28,210 nt of DNA from contig JAJYWT010000008.1 in the NCBI GenBank assembly GCA_021791345.1, positions 1-28,210 of the forward strand. Reading direction: 5' to 3'. Both the position numbers and the translations under genes were made by a program. The notes beneath the pieces were generated by a model, which worked only from the letters and a program-made list of their open reading frames with translations, was not told the origin of the DNA and searched no databases. Below are positions 1 through 4,790 of the stretch, piece after piece (position 1 is the first letter of the stretch; the number at the start of each line of letters is the position of its first letter). This DNA is from a bacterium. GTDB taxonomy: Bacteria > Chloroflexota > Dormibacteria > UBA8260 > Bog-877.

Positions 1-91
1 ACAGGTCCTGGGCCCGAGCCGCCCCGATCTGGGCGGCGGTCAGCTCGTAGGGGTTGAAGTAGGTAGGACCGATCGACATGGCCGCCATCAT
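1..91 (-). CDS. Possible 5' end of a gene running off the left edge (unrecognised)
   Basis: On the minus strand a frame opens with ATG at 91 (alternative in-frame ATGs at 88 and 79) and stays open to the window edge, about 30 codons. The visible peptide begins MMAAMSIGPTYFNPYELTAA, which I do not recognise. It would be divergent from the Nudix gene, with only 35 bp between them. Codon use fits a high-GC gene, but the fragment is too short to be sure it is coding and no convincing ribosome-binding site is visible. Confidence 0.35.
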   Translation of the reverse strand, partial: MMAAMSIGPTYFNPYELTAAQIGAARAQDL

Positions 92-112
92 ACGCAGCCC
101 GGCGCCGCCACC

Positions 113-118
113 TATCCT
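113..118 (+). promoter_or_regulatory. Candidate -10 hexamer TATCCT for the Nudix gene
   Basis: TATCCT lies 8 nt before the GTG at 127, so transcription from it would begin at or next to the start codon. The AGAGGAA just before the GTG sits too close to act as a normal Shine-Dalgarno. Both facts point to a leaderless or near-leaderless mRNA. No good -35 is visible. The same 9-mer TATCCTCAG recurs at the candidate rpmH promoter. Confidence 0.35.
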
Positions 119-126
119 CAGAGGAA

Positions 127-681
127 GTGGGTTCCGACGCAGATCTTCAGCCCGACATCCTGCTCGAGTCCGAGGAGCGCTTCGCCGGCAGGCTGCTCCG
201 CCTGACGGTCGACCTGGTGCGGGTCGGCAACGGGGTCGAGGCCCAGCGGGAGGTGGTGCACCACCACGGCGGGGTGGGGATCGTGGCCCTGACCGATGCC
301 GGCGAGGTGCTGCTGGTGCGCCAGTACCGCCATCCCGCCCAGGAGCTCCTCTGGGAGATCCCGGCCGGGAGCCGGGAGCCCGGGGAGTCGGTGCTGGAGA
401 CGGCCCGCCGGGAGCTCGCCGAGGAGACCGGCTACGGGGCCGAGGCGTGGCTGGCGGTGGGGGCGACGTTTCTGGCCCCGGGCTACAGCACCGAGCTGCT
501 CTGGTACTTCCGGGCGACCGGGCTGGCCCCGGTCCCTGGCCACAGCCCGGATCCCGACGAGGCGCTCCAGGCCCGGCCCTTCACCCCGGCGGAGCTGGCC
601 CAGCTGGTCTCCAGCGGGCAGATGCGCGACGCCAAGACCCTGGCGGGGCTGGCGCTGGCCGGGGTCCTCCGGCTGGAGTAG
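127..681 (+). CDS. Nudix hydrolase, ADP-ribose pyrophosphatase type
   Basis: This 184-residue protein contains a perfect Nudix box at residues 81-103: G81, E87, then R95-E96-L97, E99-E100 and G102. The preceding strand with VRQYRHP and LWEIPAG is typical of the ADP-ribose pyrophosphatase (NudF/YffH) branch, which cleaves ADP-ribose to AMP and ribose 5-phosphate using Mg2+ bound by the box glutamates. The enzyme is probably cytosolic. The start is GTG at 127; no other usable start codon precedes the domain. The macrodomain gene follows after 4 bp, so the two are probably co-transcribed, and both act on ADP-ribose metabolites. Substrate choice among nucleoside-diphosphate sugars cannot be fixed from sequence alone. 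Confidence 0.93.
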   Translation: MGSDADLQPDILLESEERFAGRLLRLTVDLVRVGNGVEAQREVVHHHGGVGIVALTDAGEVLLVRQYRHPAQELLWEIPAGSREPGESVLETARRELAEETGYGAEAWLAVGATFLAPGYSTELLWYFRATGLAPVPGHSPDPDEALQARPFTPAELAQLVSSGQMRDAKTLAGLALAGVLRLE

Positions 682-685
682 CGCC

Positions 686-1213
686 GTGGCACGAGGCACC
701 GAGGGCCTCCGGCTGCGGCTGGGGGACATCGTCGACTCCGCCACCGACGCCCTGGTGAACGCCGCCAACCGGCAGCTCGTCCGTGGGGGAGGAGTCGATG
801 GGGCGATCCACCGGGCCGCCGGCCCCGAGCTGCAGGCATATCTCCGAAGCACCTACCCGCAGGGCTGCCCGACCGGTAGGGCGGTGCCGTCGCCGGGATT
901 CCGGATCCCGGTGCGCTTCCTGATCCACGCGGTGGGACCGGTCTGGCGCGGGGGCGGAGCCCAGGAGGAGGAGCTGCTCCGCTTGGCCTACCGCTCGGCC
1001 TTCGATCTGGCTGCCGAGCTGGGCTGCCGCTCGGTCGCCGCGCCCGCGATCAGCACCGGAATCTACGGCTTCCCGCTGGCGCTGGCGGCCCCGATCGCGG
1101 TCGGGGAGGCCCGCACCGCGCTCAGCTCCGGCTCGCGGCTCGAACTGATCGAGTTCGTGCTCTTCGACCAGGCGGCAGAGGGGATCTTCGCCAGAGCCCT
1201 GGAGACAGCATGA
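686..1213 (+). CDS. Macrodomain protein, O-acetyl-ADP-ribose deacetylase-like
   Basis: A 175-residue protein consisting of one macrodomain. The ADP-ribose-binding signature DALVNAANRQLVRGGGVDGA starts near residue 25. It carries the Asn that in MacroD/YmdB enzymes contacts the distal ribose, and the glycine-rich loop. STGIYGFP is the second diphosphate-binding loop. The family removes acetyl from O-acetyl-ADP-ribose or mono-ADP-ribose from acidic side chains. I chose GTG at 686, four bases after the Nudix stop, because it gives the usual N-terminus; the frame extends further upstream but would run inside the Nudix gene. Product release (ADP-ribose) would feed the upstream Nudix hydrolase. A 12-codon mini-ORF overlaps its stop. 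Confidence 0.92.
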   Translation: MARGTEGLRLRLGDIVDSATDALVNAANRQLVRGGGVDGAIHRAAGPELQAYLRSTYPQGCPTGRAVPSPGFRIPVRFLIHAVGPVWRGGGAQEEELLRLAYRSAFDLAAELGCRSVAAPAISTGIYGFPLALAAPIAVGEARTALSSGSRLELIEFVLFDQAAEGIFARALETA

Positions 1214-1248
1214 GCACCGAAAGGGTGGATGGAGGATCGATCCATTGA
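1210..1248 (+). other. 12-codon mini-ORF overlapping both flanking genes
   Basis: ATG at 1210 overlaps the macrodomain stop as ATGA. The frame encodes MSTERVDGGSIH and ends at a TGA (1246-1248) that overlaps the TTG start of the next gene as TTGA. The GGAGG ribosome-binding site of the next gene lies inside it. Ribosomes leaving the macrodomain gene could therefore restart here and again at the YjbQ gene. The peptide itself has no recognisable function. Confidence 0.3.
1231..1243 (+). promoter_or_regulatory. Ribosome-binding site fused to a 10-bp palindrome
   Basis: GGAGG at 1231-1235 is 9 nt from the TTG at 1245 and decides that start. The sequence GGATCGATCC at 1234-1243 is a perfect palindrome overlapping the end of the Shine-Dalgarno, so local pairing or protein binding could mask initiation. 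The regulatory role is conjecture. Confidence 0.4.
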
Positions 1249-1646
1249 TCACCGAGCAACTCAGAGTCGACACCCGCGGGCGCACCCTGACCGACCTCAC
1301 CGCCGAGCTCACCGCCTTCTGCGCGAGTCGCGGCGACGGCCTGGCGCACGCGTTCTGCCCGCATGCGACCGCCGCCCTGGTCCTGATGGAGATGGGGGCC
1401 GGCTCCGACCGCGACCTGGAGGGCTGGCTGGAGGCGCACCTGCCTCGCGACCGGCACTACCTGCACACCCACGGCTCCCCCGGCCACGGGGCCGACCACC
1501 TCCTGCCGGCGCTCCTGGGATCCCACGTCTCGGTCCCGGTTGAGGCGGGCCGGCCCCAGCTCGGGACCTGGCAGTCCCTGGTTCTGGTGGACACCAACCG
1601 CGACAACAACCGCCGGACCGTCCTGCTCAGCTTCCATTCCGGATGA
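1245..1646 (+). CDS. YjbQ / UPF0047 family protein (secondary thiamine-phosphate synthase type)
   Basis: A 133-residue protein, the usual length for the YjbQ (UPF0047) family. It has the family's conserved blocks: FCPHATAALVLME near residue 37, then HTHGSPGHGADHLLPALLG, and the C-terminal GTWQSLVLVDTNRDNNRR block. The conserved histidines and the glycine-rich loop form the proposed active site. E. coli YjbQ has weak thiamine-phosphate synthase activity, but the physiological role of the family is unsettled. The TTG start is preceded by GGAGG at 9 nt and overlaps the mini-ORF stop. The gene lies 31 bp after the macrodomain gene, in the same direction, and is probably the last full-length gene of that operon. 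Confidence 0.92.
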   Translation: MITEQLRVDTRGRTLTDLTAELTAFCASRGDGLAHAFCPHATAALVLMEMGAGSDRDLEGWLEAHLPRDRHYLHTHGSPGHGADHLLPALLGSHVSVPVEAGRPQLGTWQSLVLVDTNRDNNRRTVLLSFHSG

Positions 1647-1656
1647 GGAGGACCGC

Positions 1657-1689
1657 ATGGGCAGGCCCCGATCGCCCCATCTCGCATGA
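1657..1689 (+). other. 10-codon mini-ORF with a strong Shine-Dalgarno
   Basis: GAGGAGG overlaps the YjbQ stop and is followed after about 5 nt by ATG at 1657. The frame encodes MGRPRSPHLA and then stops. The initiation signal is better than that of many real genes here, but there is no longer coding frame attached. It could be a decaying gene start, a short peptide, or chance. Confidence 0.25.
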
Positions 1690-1743
1690 TGGTCTGGGCT
1701 CGACCAGGGCAAGGCCGACGGCGAGACCCCAGGGCGCTCCCGC

Positions 1744-2307
1744 TCAGCCCTCGAGGCGGGCCCAGATCTCCTGCACCGACGCCTGCTCCTCCAGGTAGTA
1801 CCGGATCCCCCACTCGGCGACCATGGCGGCGTAGAAGAAGCGGGGATTGTCGCCCAGGCTGCGGCGAATCGCGCCCAGCTCCTCGGAGCGCTTGCGCAGC
1901 TGCTCCTGATATCGGTCCAGCAGCTGGCGGGGCCGCGACGGCCCGGTCACGTGCCCCAGGAACAGCCGCAGGGCGACCTCGTGCTTGAGCACCGGGAAGT
2001 CGACCTCTCCCTCCTCCAACCAGCGCCGGAGCGCCGCCTCCCCCTTGGCGGAGAGGCTGTACCGGCGCAGGCTGCGGCTGCCCCGCCGCGTCACCGACTG
2101 CTGCACCAGCCCGGCTCGGGCGAGCCGGTCGAGCTCGGAGTAGACGTGGCTCATCGCCGGGGCCACCCAGAAGAACCTGAGCGTCCGGTCGGCGAGCTTC
2201 TTCAAACCGTAACCGCTCATCTCGCCCCGGAGGGAGAGCAGCCCCAGCAGCGCGTACCCGGTCACCGAGGTGGGGGCTTGACTTGGCATCGCTGGCATGA
2301 TATTCAT
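1744..2307 (-). CDS. PadR-family transcriptional regulator
   Basis: This 187-residue protein has an N-terminal winged-helix of PadR type, about residues 14-95: YALLGLLSLRGEMSGYGLKK, a recognition-helix region around SHVYSELDRLARAGLV, and a wing with RRGSRSLRRYSLSAKG. The C-terminal half, about residues 96-185, is helical (LLDRYQEQLRKRSEELG) and matches the dimerisation and ligand-sensing domain of long PadR (PadR-s2/Vir-type) proteins. Such proteins are usually repressors released by small aromatic or drug-like ligands. Start at 2307 has AGGA about 10 nt upstream; ATG at 2298 is an alternative. The gene is divergent from the beta-propeller gene, with 49 bp between, so it probably controls itself and that gene. 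Confidence 0.93.
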   Translation of the reverse strand: MNIMPAMPSQAPTSVTGYALLGLLSLRGEMSGYGLKKLADRTLRFFWVAPAMSHVYSELDRLARAGLVQQSVTRRGSRSLRRYSLSAKGEAALRRWLEEGEVDFPVLKHEVALRLFLGHVTGPSRPRQLLDRYQEQLRKRSEELGAIRRSLGDNPRFFYAAMVAEWGIRYYLEEQASVQEIWARLEG

Positions 2308-2337
2308 TCCCCGCTGTTCCTAAATGGAATATATGAC
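2299..2337. promoter_or_regulatory. Divergent promoter/operator between padR and the beta-propeller gene
   Basis: This is an AT-rich island in GC-rich DNA. An imperfect inverted repeat has left arm ATATTCATTCC at about 2300-2310 and right arm GGAATATAT at 2326-2334. TATATT (minus strand, 2329-2334) could be the -10 for the PadR gene, and TATATG (plus, 2330-2335) the -10 for the propeller gene, so both promoters would share the right arm. A PadR dimer bound here could shut both. No clear -35 element is visible. Confidence 0.4.
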
Positions 2338-2356
2338 GGTCGTGAGGGAGAGTGAG

Positions 2357-3454
2357 ATGTCCGAGGTGGTCTTGCTGATAGGGACCCGCAAGGGGGTGGT
2401 GGTGGCGCGCTCCGACCAGGCGGGCTCGGACTGGCAGCTGCGCCCCTTGCAGCTGATCATGAGTGAGGTGTACGGGGTCGGGATCGACACCCGCGGGGGC
2501 CGGCTTCGGCTCTTCGCCGGCGCCGCGAATCCGCACTGGGGCCCGACCGTGGTGCATTCCGACGACCTCGGGGAGAGCTGGAGCGAGACTGACGCCGCCC
2601 CGATCGCCTTCCCGGAGGACACCGAGGCCGCCCTCATCCGGGTCTGGCAGATCCAGGCGGCCTCGGACCGTGAGCCGGGGGTGGTGTACGCCGGGGTCGA
2701 GCCCCACGCCCTGTTCAGGTCCGAGGACGGCGGCATCAGCTTCGAACTGGTGCGCGGGCTGTTCGATCACCCCCACCGCCCCAAATGGGCGCCCGGCAAC
2801 GGGGGCGCCTGCCTGCACACCGTGCTCCCCCACCCCACCGACGCGCAGCGGATGCTGGTCGCCCTGTCGGCGGGCGGCGTCTACCGGACCTTCGATGGCG
2901 GCGCCACCTGGGAGGCTGCCAACTCGGGGATCCAGGCCTACTGGATGCCCGAGGAGGAGCGCTTCCCGGAGTTCGGCCAGTGCGTCCACAAGCTGGCCCA
3001 GCATCCCGACCACCCCGAGCGCGTCTACGCCCAGAACCACTTTGGGGTGTACCGCTCCGACGACTACGGAACGAGCTGGCATCCGATCGAGTCCGGACTG
3101 CCATCCACCTTCGGCTTTACGGTTTTGGCCCATCCGGGGGATCCCGAGACCGCCTTCATCTTCCCGCTGCAAGCCGACTCCGAGCGGATGCCTCCGGACC
3201 GCGCCTGCCGGATCTACCGGACCCGGGACGGGGGGGCCAGCTGGCACCCCCTGGGCAGGGGCCTGCCCCAGAGCGGCTACCATTCCGCGGTGCTGCGGGA
3301 CGGGATGTGCACGGACTTCGGCGACCCCGCCGGGGTTTACTTCGGAACCCGCAACGGGGAGGTCTTCGCGACCCGGGACGCGGGGGAGAGCTGGGAGCTG
3401 GTGGCCGAGCACCTGCCCGACGTCCTCAGCGTGCGGGCCGCGGTGGTGGCTTGA
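2357..3454 (+). CDS. Asp-box (BNR) repeat beta-propeller protein, sialidase/VPS10-like fold
   Basis: This 365-residue protein is built of six Asp-box repeats (S-x-D-x-G-x-S/T-W type): near residues 68-75, 122-129, 178-185, 233-241, 289-296 and 339-346. The array implies a six-bladed beta-propeller. There is no signal peptide, so it is probably cytosolic, unlike secreted sialidases. The sialidase catalytic arginine triad cannot be assigned, so I do not call it an enzyme. ATG at 2357 is chosen because GAGGGAG lies 6 nt upstream; the ATG at 2324 in the same frame has no ribosome-binding site and falls in the divergent promoter. Its stop overlaps the start of the MoaD-like gene, which indicates tight co-translation. 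Likely under control of the divergent PadR protein. Confidence 0.88.
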   Translation: MSEVVLLIGTRKGVVVARSDQAGSDWQLRPLQLIMSEVYGVGIDTRGGRLRLFAGAANPHWGPTVVHSDDLGESWSETDAAPIAFPEDTEAALIRVWQIQAASDREPGVVYAGVEPHALFRSEDGGISFELVRGLFDHPHRPKWAPGNGGACLHTVLPHPTDAQRMLVALSAGGVYRTFDGGATWEAANSGIQAYWMPEEERFPEFGQCVHKLAQHPDHPERVYAQNHFGVYRSDDYGTSWHPIESGLPSTFGFTVLAHPGDPETAFIFPLQADSERMPPDRACRIYRTRDGGASWHPLGRGLPQSGYHSAVLRDGMCTDFGDPAGVYFGTRNGEVFATRDAGESWELVAEHLPDVLSVRAAVVA

Positions 3455-3729
3455 CCGCGACCGTGATCCTGCCCGCCGTCCTGCGTCCCGCCGCGGGGGG
3501 GCTGGGCCGGATCCCGGTCGAGGCCGACAGCGTGGGCGCGGCCCTGGACCAGCTGGCCCGCGAGTGGCCGCTGTTGGAGCGCCGGCTGCGCGACGAGCGG
3601 GGACGGCTGCGCCAGCACGTGCGGCTCTACCTGGAGGCGGACGACATCTCCGACCTGGCGGGGATGGCGACACCGCTTCCCGAGGGCTCGCGGCTCCACG
3701 TCATCCCGGCCGTCTCCGGCGGCTGCTGA
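3451..3729 (+). CDS. MoaD/ThiS-family sulfur-carrier-like protein with a Gly-Gly-Cys C-terminus
   Basis: This 92-residue protein has the size and pattern of ubiquitin-like MoaD/ThiS proteins: an N-terminal strand TVILPAVLRPAAGG, a helix VGAALDQLAREWP, an RLYLEADDI strand, and the final LHVIPAVSGGC. Family members carry sulfur as a thiocarboxylate on a terminal Gly-Gly. Here one extra Cys follows, so the tail would need trimming before adenylation or it works differently. TTG at 3451 overlaps the propeller stop as TTGA and is the only suitable start, so translation is coupled. No adenylating E1-like (MoeB/ThiF) partner or JAMM protease is in the window. The target pathway is unknown. Confidence 0.85.
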   Translation: MTATVILPAVLRPAAGGLGRIPVEADSVGAALDQLAREWPLLERRLRDERGRLRQHVRLYLEADDISDLAGMATPLPEGSRLHVIPAVSGGC

Positions 3730-3738
3730 CCCGTCAGC
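3725..3738. terminator. Perfect dyad spanning two convergent stop codons
   Basis: GCTGAC-CC-GTCAGC is an exact inverted repeat that contains the MoaD-like stop (3727-3729) and the pirin stop (3734-3736 on the other strand). In RNA it forms a 5-bp stem with a CCCG loop from either strand. There is no U-tract, so it is at best a weak bidirectional terminator or 3' stabiliser. Confidence 0.3.
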
Positions 3739-4711
3739 CGGGGATCGGGGTGCCCAGGTCCAGGTGCGCGGCCGGGATCTGACCCAGCCGCCCGGCCCGG
3801 TAATCGGCGAAGGCCTGGCGGAGCTCCTCCTCGGTGTTCATCACGAACGGCCCGTACCAGGCGACCGGCTCGCGGATGGGCTGCCCGCCCAGGAGCAGCA
3901 CCTCCAGCGCCGGGTGGCGCCCCTCCTGCCGCTGGGCCGCCCCCAGGGAGATCGACTCCCCGGGCCCGAAGACCGCCAGCTGGCCGCTCCTGACCGGGGC
4001 GGTGGAGCCGACCACGCCCTCGCCCGCCAGGACGTAGGCGAGCGCGTTGAACTTGGGGTTCCAGGGGATCCGCACCAGGCTGCCGGGGGGGACGGTCACA
4101 TGCACCATGGCGATCGGGGTGTGGGTGATCCCCGGGCCCTGGTGGCCGGCAAGCTCGCCGGCTATGACCCGGAGCAGGCTGCTCCCATCCGCCGACGCCA
4201 GCAGCGCCACCTGGCCACCGCGGATGTCCTGGTAGCGAGGCGGGCTCCACTTGAGCGCCGCCGGCAGGTTGACCCAGAGCTGGATCCCGTGGAAGAGCCC
4301 GCCCGAGGCCACCAGCTGCTCTGGCGGGGTCTCGATGTGCAGGATCCCGGCGCCGGCGGTCATCCACTGGGTGTCGCCGTCGCTGATCAGCCCGCCGCCG
4401 CCGTTGCTGTCCTGGTGCCGGAAGGTGCCGTCGATCATGTAGGTGACCGTCTCGAAGCCCCGGTGCGGGTGCCAGGGAGTCCCCTTGGGCTCACCCGGCT
4501 GGTACTCGACCTCACCCATCTGGTCCATGTGGACGAAGGGGTCGAGCAGTGCCTGTGACACCCCCGCGAAGGCGCGACGCACCGGGAAGCCCTCACCCTC
4601 CAGCCCTGACGGGGCGGTGGTCACCGAGATCACGCGCCGCTCCTCTGCCTGGACGGGCGGCTCGGCGATCCTGGGAAGGGTCAGGGTGTTGGTGGCGTTG
4701 ATTGCGGGCAT
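3734..4711 (-). CDS. Pirin-family protein
   Basis: This 325-residue bicupin has the pirin iron-site residues: H81 and H83 in HPHRGFETV, then H125 and E127 in the AGAGILHIETP stretch. The spacing matches the four metal ligands of characterised pirins. Bacterial pirins such as YhhW have quercetin 2,3-dioxygenase activity, and others bind pyruvate dehydrogenase or respond to redox stress; which applies here is not visible. The pirin C-terminal cupin follows, with LGGQPIREPVAWYGPFVMNT near residues 270-295. ATG at 4711 has AGGAG 7 nt upstream. Its own promoter, with a palindromic operator, lies just upstream, so it is likely inducible and independent of the EF-G-like gene behind it. Confidence 0.95.
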   Translation of the reverse strand: MPAINATNTLTLPRIAEPPVQAEERRVISVTTAPSGLEGEGFPVRRAFAGVSQALLDPFVHMDQMGEVEYQPGEPKGTPWHPHRGFETVTYMIDGTFRHQDSNGGGGLISDGDTQWMTAGAGILHIETPPEQLVASGGLFHGIQLWVNLPAALKWSPPRYQDIRGGQVALLASADGSSLLRVIAGELAGHQGPGITHTPIAMVHVTVPPGSLVRIPWNPKFNALAYVLAGEGVVGSTAPVRSGQLAVFGPGESISLGAAQRQEGRHPALEVLLLGGQPIREPVAWYGPFVMNTEEELRQAFADYRAGRLGQIPAAHLDLGTPIPG

Positions 4712-4761
4712 CGGAAGTCTCCTGGGCCGGCGGGCTCAATGTAGGGACCCGCCGACAAGTG

Positions 4762-4775
4762 ATTGCACATGCAAT
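4762..4775. promoter_or_regulatory. Perfect 6+2+6 palindrome (MarR-type operator) at the pirin promoter
   Basis: ATTGCA-CA-TGCAAT is a perfect inverted repeat with a 2-bp spacer. It overlaps the downstream edge of the pirin -10 and covers the expected transcription start, the position of a repressor site. Winged-helix MarR-family dimers commonly bind sites of this kind (TTGC-N4-GCAA). No MarR gene is in the window. A general dyad-binding factor is also possible. Confidence 0.6.
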
Positions 4776-4782
4776 TATAGCA
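4774..4782 (-). promoter_or_regulatory. Extended -10 promoter (TGC TATAAT) for pirin
   Basis: On the minus strand the perfect consensus TATAAT (4774-4779) is preceded by TGC (4780-4782), an extended -10. There is no -35 match at 17 bp, as expected for this promoter class. Transcription should start near 4767, about 55 nt before the pirin ATG at 4711. This is the clearest promoter in the window. Confidence 0.65.
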
Positions 4783-4790
4783 CGGACAGC

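Noticed and set aside
2324..2356. ATG start 33 nt upstream for the beta-propeller gene
   Set aside because: It lies inside the AT-rich promoter region and has no ribosome-binding site, whereas ATG 2357 has GAGGGAG at 6 nt.
1457..3673. 738-codon open frame on the minus strand
   Set aside because: It is antisense to the YjbQ, propeller and MoaD-like genes and overlaps the PadR gene. Its composition is Gly/Pro/Arg-rich noise, caused by the high GC content suppressing stops.
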